Shown here: in pieces, positions 24,366 to 32,238 of the stretch
How positions within the stretch are numbered: the first letter of the stretch is position 1
Layout: the number at the start of each line of letters is the position of its first letter
Assembly: GCF_000721705.1 (NCBI RefSeq)
Contig: NZ_JOJL01000048.1
Span: 1 to 54,187 of the forward strand
Reading direction: 5' to 3'
Origin: Actinoplanes subtropicus
Lineage (GTDB): Bacteria > Actinomycetota > Actinomycetes > Mycobacteriales > Micromonosporaceae
DNA length: 54,187 bases
Position numbers and translations under genes: made by a program
The notes under the pieces: generated by a model
Told to the model about the DNA's origin: nothing
The model's database searches: none
What the model saw: only the letters and a program-made list of their open reading frames with translations

Positions 24366-25604
24366 ATGGACAGCGACGTATGCATCGTCGGCGGTGGACC
24401 CGCCGGCCTGTTCCTGGCATTGCTGCTGGTACGACGCGGCATCCGCACCGTGGTCCTGGAGAAGCACGCCGACTTCCTGCGTGACTTCCGCGGCGACACG
24501 GTGCATCCCTCGACGCTCACCCTGCTCGACGAGCTGGGCCTGGCCGACCGGTTCGCCCGGCTGCCGCAGCGCCGGGTCGACAAGATCCGGTTCACCTTCG
24601 CCGACGGGCGCACCTACCAGCTCGGCGACCTGACCCGGCTGCGCGGCCCGCACCCGTACATCGCGCTGGTGCCGCAGTGGCACCTGCTCGACATGATCGC
24701 GGAGGCCGCCGCGGAGTCGCCCGGCTTCACCCTGCTGCGCGAGACCGAGGCGGTCGGCCTGCTGCGCGACGGCGAGACGATCACCGGCGTCCGCGCCGAC
24801 GGGCCGGACGGGCCGGTCACGGTCAACGCGCGCCTGACGGTGGCGGCCGACGGCCGGCACTCCACCCTGCGCCGGCTGGCCGGGCTGCGCTCCACCGAGT
24901 TCGGCACGCCGATCGACGTCCTGTGGTTCCGGATGTCGCGTGAACCGTCGGACGGCGCGGGCCTGGCCGGGCGGGCCGACACCGGGAAGTTCATGGTGCA
25001 GATCGACCGCGGCGACTACTGGCAGAACGCGTGGCTGATCCGCAAGGGCGGCCACGAGCAGGTGGTGGCCGCCGGGCTCGACCGTTTCCGGCAGGCGGTC
25101 GCCGCGCTCGCCCCGGCCCTGGCCGGCCGGGTCGCCGAGATCCGCTCCTGGGACGACGTGCAGGCCCTGACCGTCCGCGTCGACCGGCTGCGGCAGTGGC
25201 ACCGGCCGGGCCTGCTGCTGATCGGCGACGCCGCGCACGCCATGTCCCCGGTCGGCGGCGTCGGCATCAACCTCGCGATCCAGGACGCCGTCGCCGCGGC
25301 CCGGCTGCTCGCCGGCGCGCTGGCCGCCGGCGGCCCGGTCGATCCGGCGCTGCTCGGCCGGGTCCAGCGGCGGCGCCGGTTCCCGACCGCCGGCACCCAG
25401 CTGATCCAGCGCGTCCTGCAGAACCGCATCATCAGCCCGTTCGTGGCCGGCTCCCGCCCACCGACGGCGCCGCTGTTCATGCGGCTGGCCGACCGGTTCC
25501 CCGTCGTGCAGGGGGTGCCCGCGCGGGTGATCGGCATCGGGCTGCGGCCCGAGCACGCCCCGTCCTGGGCCGCGCCCAAACAGGCGCACGCCACTACCCG
25601 CTAG
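24366..25604 (+). CDS. FAD-dependent monooxygenase (PHBH/UbiH type)
   Basis: A 412-residue flavoprotein of the aromatic hydroxylase class. FAD-binding 'CIVGGGPAGLFLALLLVRRG' (residues 5-24), 'FRGDTVHPSTLTLLDELGL' (about 41-60), the DG motif 'VAADGRHSTLRR' (about 160-171), and the GD motif 'LLIGDAAHAMSPVGGVGINLAIQDA' region (about 285-309). It probably hydroxylates an aromatic or antibiotic-like substrate using NAD(P)H; which one is unknown. ATG 24366 follows a GGAGGAGG site. The 24-bp palindrome upstream suggests tight repression. Confidence 0.9.
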   Translation: MDSDVCIVGGGPAGLFLALLLVRRGIRTVVLEKHADFLRDFRGDTVHPSTLTLLDELGLADRFARLPQRRVDKIRFTFADGRTYQLGDLTRLRGPHPYIALVPQWHLLDMIAEAAAESPGFTLLRETEAVGLLRDGETITGVRADGPDGPVTVNARLTVAADGRHSTLRRLAGLRSTEFGTPIDVLWFRMSREPSDGAGLAGRADTGKFMVQIDRGDYWQNAWLIRKGGHEQVVAAGLDRFRQAVAALAPALAGRVAEIRSWDDVQALTVRVDRLRQWHRPGLLLIGDAAHAMSPVGGVGINLAIQDAVAAARLLAGALAAGGPVDPALLGRVQRRRRFPTAGTQLIQRVLQNRIISPFVAGSRPPTAPLFMRLADRFPVVQGVPARVIGIGLRPEHAPSWAAPKQAHATTR

Positions 25605-25704
25605 CCTCCTTTCTCATCACCGGGCACCGGGCCGGCGGCCACGACCCCGCCTAGGATCTCTGTCGATTCAAAACCGGTGGACCGCGGCGGGCCGGCCGGT
25701 CATC

Positions 25705-26607
25705 GTGGGCCGGGTGGAGATGTCGGAGGCCGAGCGGAAGGTCTGGCGGCGGCTGCCGGCCGGTGCCGCCGAGGCGATCGCCGGGTTGTCCGGCAGTCAG
25801 TTGCAGACGCTGCTGCTGGCGGTGGCCCGCGACCGGGCCGGCCGGGTGCGCCCGGCCGATCTGGTGCGCCGCTGGCGGCAGGACCGGTTCGTGCGGCCGG
25901 CCGCCGCCGACCCGCGCGCGGTGAGCCGGGCCGAGGCCCGCCTGTGGGAGCTGCTGCCGCCGGACGTGTACGGCACGCAACTGTCCCCGGTCGTGCCGCT
26001 CGGCACGGTCACCGCGGTCGCCCCGCTGAGCCAGAACCGGATCGTCACCGCGACCCGCCCGGTCGAGGTGCTCAGCGACCCCACCAACGCCCTGGCGATC
26101 GAGGCCGCCGCCCGCCGCGACACCAGCGACGAGGTGCACGTCGCCGCCGCCCATCAGGTGCTGCGGGCCCAGGTGTTCGGCCCCGGCCTGGGCTCGCATT
26201 TCCGGCTGTTCGCGCTGGTGTCCTCGGCCCGCGACACCGGGTCGGGCCGCACCGAGGCCCGCCTGCTGGCCCGCCACCTCGCGTACTGGCGGCAGGTCCT
26301 GGCTCCCCTCGCGCGGGCCCGGGTGCGTTACACCATCTTCGACAGCCCGGTGCTGCGTGAGCGGATCGCCGAGCTGGCGTCGCCGCTGCTGGTCGAGGAG
26401 CCGGAGCGGGACCGCGGCCGCGGCTACTACACCGGCGCCGCGCTGCGGATCACCGCCGGCGACGTCGAGCTGGGCGACGGCGGCTTCACCACCTGGACGG
26501 CGCAGATGCGCGCCGACGCCAAGGAGCGCTGCCTGATCTCGTGCGTGTCGGTCGACCGGCTTCAGAGCCTGGCGATGCCCTCCTCGGCGACCGTCAGCCA
26601 GCGCTGA
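25705..26607 (+). CDS. Hypothetical protein with faint class II aaRS/HisZ-like features
   Basis: A protein of about 300 residues I do not firmly recognise. A helical N-terminus (residues 1-80) is followed by 'LWELLPPDVYGTQLSPVVPLGTVTAV', then 'SHFRLFALVSSARDTGSG' and, near the C-terminus, 'RGYYTGAALRI'. The last two recall motif 2 and the YYTG-type strand of HisS/HisZ proteins, but the match is weak and no catalytic set can be shown. ATG 25720 is an alternative start. It overlaps the convergent phosphotransferase by 46 bp. Confidence 0.55.
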   Translation: MGRVEMSEAERKVWRRLPAGAAEAIAGLSGSQLQTLLLAVARDRAGRVRPADLVRRWRQDRFVRPAAADPRAVSRAEARLWELLPPDVYGTQLSPVVPLGTVTAVAPLSQNRIVTATRPVEVLSDPTNALAIEAAARRDTSDEVHVAAAHQVLRAQVFGPGLGSHFRLFALVSSARDTGSGRTEARLLARHLAYWRQVLAPLARARVRYTIFDSPVLRERIAELASPLLVEEPERDRGRGYYTGAALRITAGDVELGDGGFTTWTAQMRADAKERCLISCVSVDRLQSLAMPSSATVSQR

Positions 26608-27410
26608 ACCGTCGCCGCGTCGTGGTGCCGGATCGACCAGTCGACCTGCCGCAGGCTCATGTGCGCCCAGTAGGCCCGCATCCGGCGCGGCGGCAGCAGT
26701 TTCAGCCGCTCCTCGACCAGCACCGCGAGGGCCGGCGCGTGCGCGCGTACGTGGAACAGCAGGGTCACCAGGTCGAAGTGCCGGTCGCCGCGCTGCGCCC
26801 CGTCCCAGTCGACGACCCCGCTCAGCCGGCCCCGGTCGACCAGGATGTTGCCGGGGTGGAAGTCCATGTGGGTCAGGTCGTCGCCGATCATGTGCGAGCC
26901 GTCGGCGCCCACCGACCGCACCCAGTCCAGCAGCCGCGCCGCCCGGTCGTCGTACCCGGCCAGGGGTTCGTGCAGGCAGAAGCCGGGCCCGTCGGAGGTC
27001 AGGTACAGCTCGGCCGGCCGCGGATCCGGCTCCCCCGCGAGGATCCCGGCCAGCTGGTCGTTGACCCGCAGCATCTGCTGCACGAGGCCGGCGTCCAACC
27101 CGGACGGCGGCGCCCCGGGCAGCCGTTCCTGCACGACGACCCGGACCCCGTCGACCCGGGCGGTCAGCTCGTGCCGGGCCGTCGGCACCCCGGCCACGCG
27201 GGCCCGGTCCACCAGCACGGCGCTGCGGGTGCGGGCCGCGGTCAGCACCGACCGACGGCCGTCCGGCCACCGCACGAACGCCGCCCCGACCTCCCCGCCG
27301 GGCGCGGGTCCCTCCAGGACCAGCCGCACCCCGGTGATCGAGGCGATCCGCTCGAGCACCTTGGGCGCGTCGAGCCGGGCACTTCTCGGCCATGCCTCCG
27401 TCGTGGTCAC
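26562..27410 (-). CDS. Aminoglycoside phosphotransferase (APH) family protein
   Basis: Kinase-fold phosphotransferase of about 282 residues. The catalytic loop 'LTHMDFHPGNILVDRG' (Brenner motif HxDxxxxN, around residue 183) and the metal-binding 'GVVDWDGAQRGDRHFDLVTLLF' are both intact, so it should be active. The N-lobe is divergent and lacks a clear glycine loop, as often in APH proteins. Acceptors in this family range from aminoglycosides to choline and homoserine, so resistance is only one option. The frame also allows a GTG at 27446. Confidence 0.83.
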   Translation of the reverse strand: MTTTEAWPRSARLDAPKVLERIASITGVRLVLEGPAPGGEVGAAFVRWPDGRRSVLTAARTRSAVLVDRARVAGVPTARHELTARVDGVRVVVQERLPGAPPSGLDAGLVQQMLRVNDQLAGILAGEPDPRPAELYLTSDGPGFCLHEPLAGYDDRAARLLDWVRSVGADGSHMIGDDLTHMDFHPGNILVDRGRLSGVVDWDGAQRGDRHFDLVTLLFHVRAHAPALAVLVEERLKLLPPRRMRAYWAHMSLRQVDWSIRHHDAATVQRWLTVAEEGIARL

Positions 27411-27458
27411 CTCGGCCCCCCGTACCAGTCCGATCCGACCGGTCACCCTAGTCGATGT

Positions 27459-27992
27459 CTACTGTGGTCCGCGCTGTCTCAAGTACGCCAGTACCGCCTC
27501 GCGGGTGGTGCGCACCCCGAACAGTTGCCGGGCCTCGGCGATCCGCCGGTTCGCCGTGCGCAGCGACAGGAACTCGGCGGCCGCGGCCGCCGCGATGGTG
27601 TCGCCGGCGGCCAGCCGGTCCAGCAGGGCGCGCTGCTCGGGGACCAGGTCGGCGACCGCGCCGTGGTCGTTCGGCTCGGGCGCCGGGCCCTGCCGTACCG
27701 GGCCGAGCCGGGCCAGGTCGTCGATCAGCGCCCGGCCCAGCGGCGACTCCGCGTCGCAGATCGCCACGATGCCCGCGCCCCGCGCCGCCGCCAGCACCGC
27801 CAGTTGCAGCGATTCCGCGTCGGTGATCCGCCCGTGCAGCACCAGCCGGTGCCCGGTGACGTCCCAGGCCGGGTCGGGCAGGGCGAAACCGTCGCGGGCG
27901 ACCCAGCCGTCGCGGATCAGGCGGCGCAGCACGGTGTCGGCGTCCGCGGGGGTGGCGACGACATGGCGGGGCGCGTCGGGCTGTCTGGTCAC
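27459..27992 (-). CDS. Small LuxR/HTH-type regulator partnering the LAL regulator
   Basis: A 177-residue protein. The N-terminal 110 residues look like a degenerate receiver-type alpha/beta domain without phosphoacceptor pocket ('GAGIVAICDAESPLGRAL'). The C-terminus (about 115-175) resembles a LuxR-type HTH: 'LVPEQRALLDRLAAGDTIAAAAAAEFLSLRTANRRIAEARQLFGVRT'. It overlaps the stop of the large LAL regulator by 4 bp (ATGA), so the two are translated together. The role is unknown; a DNA-binding partner is inference. Confidence 0.75.
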   Translation of the reverse strand: MTRQPDAPRHVVATPADADTVLRRLIRDGWVARDGFALPDPAWDVTGHRLVLHGRITDAESLQLAVLAAARGAGIVAICDAESPLGRALIDDLARLGPVRQGPAPEPNDHGAVADLVPEQRALLDRLAAGDTIAAAAAAEFLSLRTANRRIAEARQLFGVRTTREAVLAYLRQRGPQ

Positions 27993-30571
27993 CGGCCGTC
28001 CTTGGGGATGTCGGAGGGGAAGGTGGCGAAGGCGAGGGCGGCGGCTTCCGTTCTGGTGCGGGCGCCGAGCTTGCGCATGCCGGCGCGGATGTGGGTGTCG
28101 ACCGTCTCGGCCGAGATGCCGAGCTGCCCGGCGATGCGCCGGGTGGGTTCCCCCGCGGCGACCAGCCGTAACACGTCGGTCTCCCGCCGGGTGAGCTGGT
28201 CGCCCGAGCGGGGGCTGCGCACGTCGCGGTGCACGTTGTGCCGGCGCAGGGCGCGGCGGGCGCGCCCGGCCAGCACGGTCAGGCCCGCCGCGTCGGCGAG
28301 CCGTTCGGCGTCCAGCAGCGCCGCGACCGCCCGGGCCGGGTCACCGTCGGTGAGCCCGGCGGCGAGCAGGCAGCGGATCTGCTCCCGCAACGCGACGGGC
28401 CGCCACCCGTCCGCCGCGGCCGCGAACCCGGTCCCGGTCGCCCAGGCGGTCAGCGTCCGCCGGGCGGGAGCCGGGATGTCCCGGGGAATCGGCGGGGTGT
28501 TCCGCTCCCCCAGGTCGAATCCCGCCCACCGGGCCGTGATCGCCTGCAACCCGGAGATCAGGCCGTGGGTGTTCTCCTCGGTGTTGCGGGTGGCCCGATC
28601 GGGTTGCCCGTCGAGCCACGCCGTCTCCTGCGCGACCCACGCGGCCGCCGGATGCGCCGGCCCCGCGTCAAGCCGCGCGCGGGCCGCCCCGAGCAGCCCG
28701 GTGTCGGCTTCCACCAGCGCGGCCGCCGCGGTCGCATAACCCCGCGCCTCCTCCGGAATGGCCCGGTCCGCGAGATTCCCGCTGCGTTCGAGGATGGCGT
28801 CGGGTTGCGCTTGCCGCGACGGCGCGAGCCGATCGGGCGCTTCGCGCTCAGACCGTACGCCAGGGACTCCCCCGAATCCTGCGGCCGAACCCGGTCCGGC
28901 GCCCGGCTGGGCGCCGGGTTGCGCGTTCACGCGGCCGCCGGGCCGGTGGTCGGCCGCGCGGTCTTCGGACGCAGGCGCGCCGTGCAGGGCGAGCGCCCAG
29001 TCGGCGACGGCCGCGAACCGGGTCTGCCACCCGTAGGCCAGCTCGTCGGCGCATTCGCGGGCCGCGCTCTGCGCCGCCCGGGCCGCTTCGGCCAGCCGGC
29101 CGTCGGCGACCAGTTCCTCGACCAGCAGCCAGGCGCTCCAGCGGGCCACGAGGGGGTCCCCGGCGCCGGCGGCGGCCGCGGCGAGGTCGGTGTCCCAGCC
29201 GGGGGTGCGGTGCCGGGCGTGCACGGCGGCGAGGGCGGCGGCCACGCCGGGCGGCGGGTGCGGGTAGCGGGCCGCGATCTTGCCGGCCAGGTCGAGGGCG
29301 GCGGACGGGTCGGCGGCCAGCTCGGTCAGCAGCAGCACCCGGTCGCGGGCGGCCAGGACCGGGCCGGGCGCCGCGTCGGGCACCGTGCGGACCGCCTGCC
29401 GGGCCGCCGCCGGGGCGCCGGCCTGCAGCAGGGCCTCGCCGCGCAGCACGTCGGCCTCGACGCCGAGCGGGGTGTCGCTGGTCAGCACCCGGGCCGCCGC
29501 GGCGGCCCGGCCGACCGCGAGGGCCGCGTCGGCCGCGGCGATCCGGACCCGGGGGTCGATCGGGATGTCCAGGTCGCAGGCGAACAGCAGCAGCGCCGCC
29601 CGGTCGCCCCCGGTGGCCTGGTCGGCGGCGGCCAGGGCCCGCCGGTGCGCGCCGGCCGGGTCGCCGGCCGCGGCCAGGTGCCGGGCCGCCTCGGCGGGCG
29701 GGGTCAGTTCGGCCAGCCGGGTGTGCAGCTCGACCCGGCCGGCCGCATCCAGCAGCCCGGCCGCGGTCTCCGCCACGTACGTCGACACCGGCACCAGCTC
29801 GCCGGCCGGCCCGTCGGTGATCAGCCCGGCGTCCCTCAGATCAAGAGCTCCCGGGCCGAGCAGGGCGGCGGGCGCGGGCCGGCCGAGCAGCCCGAGCGCG
29901 GCCAGGGCGGTCCGCGCGGGCCGGGGCAGGTCGGCGAGGGCGGTGGCGATCGCGTACGCCACCTGGTCGATGCCGGACCCGCCCGCGGCTCGGCCCGCGG
30001 CCGCCTGCCGGGCCAGCGCGGTGATCGCGAGGGGGTTGCCACCGGCCCGGTCGGCCACCGCCTCCAGGGTCTCCGCGTCCAGCTGGGTCGCGGTGCGCCG
30101 GGCCAGGTCGAGGGCCGCCGGGCGGGACAGCGGCGGCACGCTCAGCCACGCCGCCGCGGCCTCGCGCAGCGCGGCGGCGACCGGCTCGGGGAGCCGGTGC
30201 GGGGTGCGCACGGCGACCAGCACCCGGCAGTGCGCGGCCAGCAGCGGCAGCGCTTCGAGGGTGGCCGCGTCGGTGTACTGCAGGTCGTCGAGGACCAGCA
30301 GGCCGCCGCGGACCCGGGAGCGGACCGCCTCGGCGAGCAGGTGCACGTCGTGCGCGGGCAGCCGGGCGCGGACCGCCCGCGACAGCGCCAGCGCCGGGGT
30401 GGAGCGCAGCATGGCCAGACCGCCGCCGGCGTGCACCGGGCCGGGGACCAGGCCGGTGAGGCGGCGCAGCAGGGTGGTGCGGCCGCAGCCGGGCGGGCCG
30501 GCCAGCACGACCAGGGCGGGGCGGTGCAGCAGCGCGGCGGCGGTCTCGACCGGGTCGTGAGCGTCCGCCAC
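27989..30571 (-). CDS. LuxR-family regulator of LAL type (AAA-like ATPase + HTH)
   Basis: An 860-residue regulator. N-terminal P-loop 'AGPPGCGRTTLLRRL' (about 24-38), Walker B 'GGLLVLDDLQ' (about 91-100), a long helical TPR-like middle, and a C-terminal LuxR HTH 'LTRRETDVLRLVAAGEPTRRIAGQLGISAETVDTHI' region (about 790-830). The GTG start is supported by a perfect AAGGAGGAG seven bases upstream. A Gly/Ala/Pro/Gln-rich stretch near residues 540-610 interrupts the helical region and looks like an insertion. Activators of this class often control secondary metabolism or sugar use. Confidence 0.88.
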   Translation of the reverse strand: MADAHDPVETAAALLHRPALVVLAGPPGCGRTTLLRRLTGLVPGPVHAGGGLAMLRSTPALALSRAVRARLPAHDVHLLAEAVRSRVRGGLLVLDDLQYTDAATLEALPLLAAHCRVLVAVRTPHRLPEPVAAALREAAAAWLSVPPLSRPAALDLARRTATQLDAETLEAVADRAGGNPLAITALARQAAAGRAAGGSGIDQVAYAIATALADLPRPARTALAALGLLGRPAPAALLGPGALDLRDAGLITDGPAGELVPVSTYVAETAAGLLDAAGRVELHTRLAELTPPAEAARHLAAAGDPAGAHRRALAAADQATGGDRAALLLFACDLDIPIDPRVRIAAADAALAVGRAAAAARVLTSDTPLGVEADVLRGEALLQAGAPAAARQAVRTVPDAAPGPVLAARDRVLLLTELAADPSAALDLAGKIAARYPHPPPGVAAALAAVHARHRTPGWDTDLAAAAAGAGDPLVARWSAWLLVEELVADGRLAEAARAAQSAARECADELAYGWQTRFAAVADWALALHGAPASEDRAADHRPGGRVNAQPGAQPGAGPGSAAGFGGVPGVRSEREAPDRLAPSRQAQPDAILERSGNLADRAIPEEARGYATAAAALVEADTGLLGAARARLDAGPAHPAAAWVAQETAWLDGQPDRATRNTEENTHGLISGLQAITARWAGFDLGERNTPPIPRDIPAPARRTLTAWATGTGFAAAADGWRPVALREQIRCLLAAGLTDGDPARAVAALLDAERLADAAGLTVLAGRARRALRRHNVHRDVRSPRSGDQLTRRETDVLRLVAAGEPTRRIAGQLGISAETVDTHIRAGMRKLGARTRTEAAALAFATFPSDIPKDGR

Positions 30572-30604
30572 CGGTGTGCTCCTCCTTGCGCGTCCGTGGC
30601 ACGA

Positions 30605-30620
30605 ACACGGGATCCCGTGT
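30605..30620. promoter_or_regulatory. 16-bp perfect palindrome upstream of the LAL regulator
   Basis: ACACGGGATCCCGTGT, 34 bp upstream of the LAL start codon, in the divergent region to the dynamin operon. Probably an operator for one of the two divergent units. Confidence 0.5.
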
Positions 30621-30647
30621 CACACGCCGGTCCGTAGGCTGTGGTGC

Positions 30648-30672
30648 GGCGGGCGCCGGGCCCGCCCCTTTT
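30648..30672 (+). terminator. Hairpin followed by T-run in the dynamin operon upstream region
   Basis: Stem GGCGGGC / GCCCGCC with a 5-base loop, then CC and TTTT. It lies 70 bp before the dynamin start and reads rightward, so it may be an attenuator of the dynamin transcript. Confidence 0.4.
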
Positions 30673-30741
30673 CTCAGGAGGGTCGGTGGCGGCAGCCGTG
30701 GTCACATTGTCGTCGATAGTGTGCACGGCTGACGAGTCGTC

Positions 30742-32238
30742 ATGAGCGGCCCGCTCAGCGCCAGCGTAGCGACGCTGTGTGACCAGATGGCCGGCCGGAC
30801 CGGTCCCGAGGCCGGTGGCCAGCTCAGACAGATCTCCGACCGGCTCGGCGAGCCGTTACGGGTGGCGATCGCGGGCCGTTTGAAAGCCGGAAAGTCGACA
30901 CTCGTCAACGCCCTGATCGGGCGGCGGGTGGCGCCCACGGCGGTGGGTGAATGCACCCGGGTGGTCACCCGGTTCCGGTACGGCGCCGCCGACCGGGTCG
31001 ACGTGGTGGTCCGCGACGGCCGCCGGCACAGCCTGCCGCTGGACGACGACGGGATGATCCCGCAGCGCCTGGGCGTGCCGGCCGGCCGGGTCGCGTACGT
31101 GGACGTCACCCTGACCAGCGAGAAGCTGCGCGATCTCACCGTGGTCGACACCCCCGGGCTGGCCTCCACCGACGGCACGGTGTCCGCGCGGGCCGAGGAG
31201 GCGGCCGGCGTGTCCGGTGCGCCGTTCGACGCGGACATCGACGCCGACTCGGTCTCCGAGGTCGCCGCGGCCGAGGCCGTCGTCTACGTCTTCACCCAGG
31301 CCGTCCGCGCCGACGACCGGCGGGCGCTGGACGCGTTCCGGGACGCCTCGGCGCGGCTGGCGTCCAGCCCGATCAACGCGCTGGGCGTGTTCGGCAAGGT
31401 CGACACCCTGGTCGGCGGGGCCGGTGACCCGTGGCCGGTGGCCGGCCCGCTCGCCGAGCAGCAGGCGGGGCTGCTGGCGCGTACGGTCTCGGATGTGGTG
31501 CCCGTGGTCGGCCTGCTGGCCGAGACCGCCGAGGCCGGCCGGCTCACCGACGCCGACCGTGCGGCGCTGCGCGAGTTGGCCGGCATGCCGGTCGGTGAGC
31601 TGCGGCTGATGCTGGCCTCGGTCGACCTGTTCCGCTCCCGGCCCGGCCCGGTCGGTGCCGAGCAGCGGGAACGGCTGCTGAGGCGGCTCGACCTGTACGG
31701 GATCGGTTTCGCCCTGGCCCAGCTGGCCGCCGACCCGCGGCTGAGCACCGGCGAGCTGGTCCGCCGGCTCGGCGAGGCGTCCGGCTTCCCGCGCCTGCGG
31801 CACACCCTCGACCAGGCGTTCCGCTGGCGCGCCGACGCGATCAAGGCGGGCTGGGCGCTGGGCCGGCTCGAGCGGATGGCCGGGCACGCCCGCGACGAAC
31901 GCGACCGGGAGGCGCTGCGCGACGCGGTCGAGCGGCTGCTGCGCAACCCCGCCTACCACCGGCTGCGGCTGCTCGACGCCGCCCAGCGGGTCGCCACCGG
32001 CGCGGTGCCGCTGCCCGACGGCTGGGAGGCCGAGCTGACCCGGCTGGCGACCTCCGAGGACCCGCGCTGGATCCTGCGGCTGCCGCAGGCCGGCGCCGAG
32101 GAGCTGGCCGCCGCCGCGATGGCCGCCGCGAACCGGTGGCGGGTCTACGCGGTCGCCGGCGCCGGCCCGGCCCAGTCCCGGGTCGCGCAGGTCGCGCACC
32201 GCGGTTTTCATCTGCTGGCCCAGCAGGTACGCCGATGA
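30742..32238 (+). CDS. Dynamin-like GTPase 1 (IniC-sized, no membrane helix)
   Basis: A 498-residue GTPase of the bacterial dynamin family. G1 'AGRLKAGKSTLVNALIG' (about residues 43-59), G2 Thr in 'GECTRVVTRF', G3 'VVDTPGLAS' (about 134-142), G4 'FGKVDTL'. The C-terminal half is helical and has no transmembrane segment. With the next gene it forms a tandem pair, like mycobacterial IniC/IniA (about 490 and 640 residues) or Streptomyces DynA/DynB. Members remodel membranes, for example at sporulation septa or under envelope stress. Stop overlaps the next ATG (ATGA). Confidence 0.85.
   Translation: MSGPLSASVATLCDQMAGRTGPEAGGQLRQISDRLGEPLRVAIAGRLKAGKSTLVNALIGRRVAPTAVGECTRVVTRFRYGAADRVDVVVRDGRRHSLPLDDDGMIPQRLGVPAGRVAYVDVTLTSEKLRDLTVVDTPGLASTDGTVSARAEEAAGVSGAPFDADIDADSVSEVAAAEAVVYVFTQAVRADDRRALDAFRDASARLASSPINALGVFGKVDTLVGGAGDPWPVAGPLAEQQAGLLARTVSDVVPVVGLLAETAEAGRLTDADRAALRELAGMPVGELRLMLASVDLFRSRPGPVGAEQRERLLRRLDLYGIGFALAQLAADPRLSTGELVRRLGEASGFPRLRHTLDQAFRWRADAIKAGWALGRLERMAGHARDERDREALRDAVERLLRNPAYHRLRLLDAAQRVATGAVPLPDGWEAELTRLATSEDPRWILRLPQAGAEELAAAAMAAANRWRVYAVAGAGPAQSRVAQVAHRGFHLLAQQVRR

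Noticed and set aside
21765..25589. A 1274-codon minus-strand frame
   Set aside because: It runs antisense to the VOC, PlsC and monooxygenase genes; composition is shadow-like and no domain is seen.
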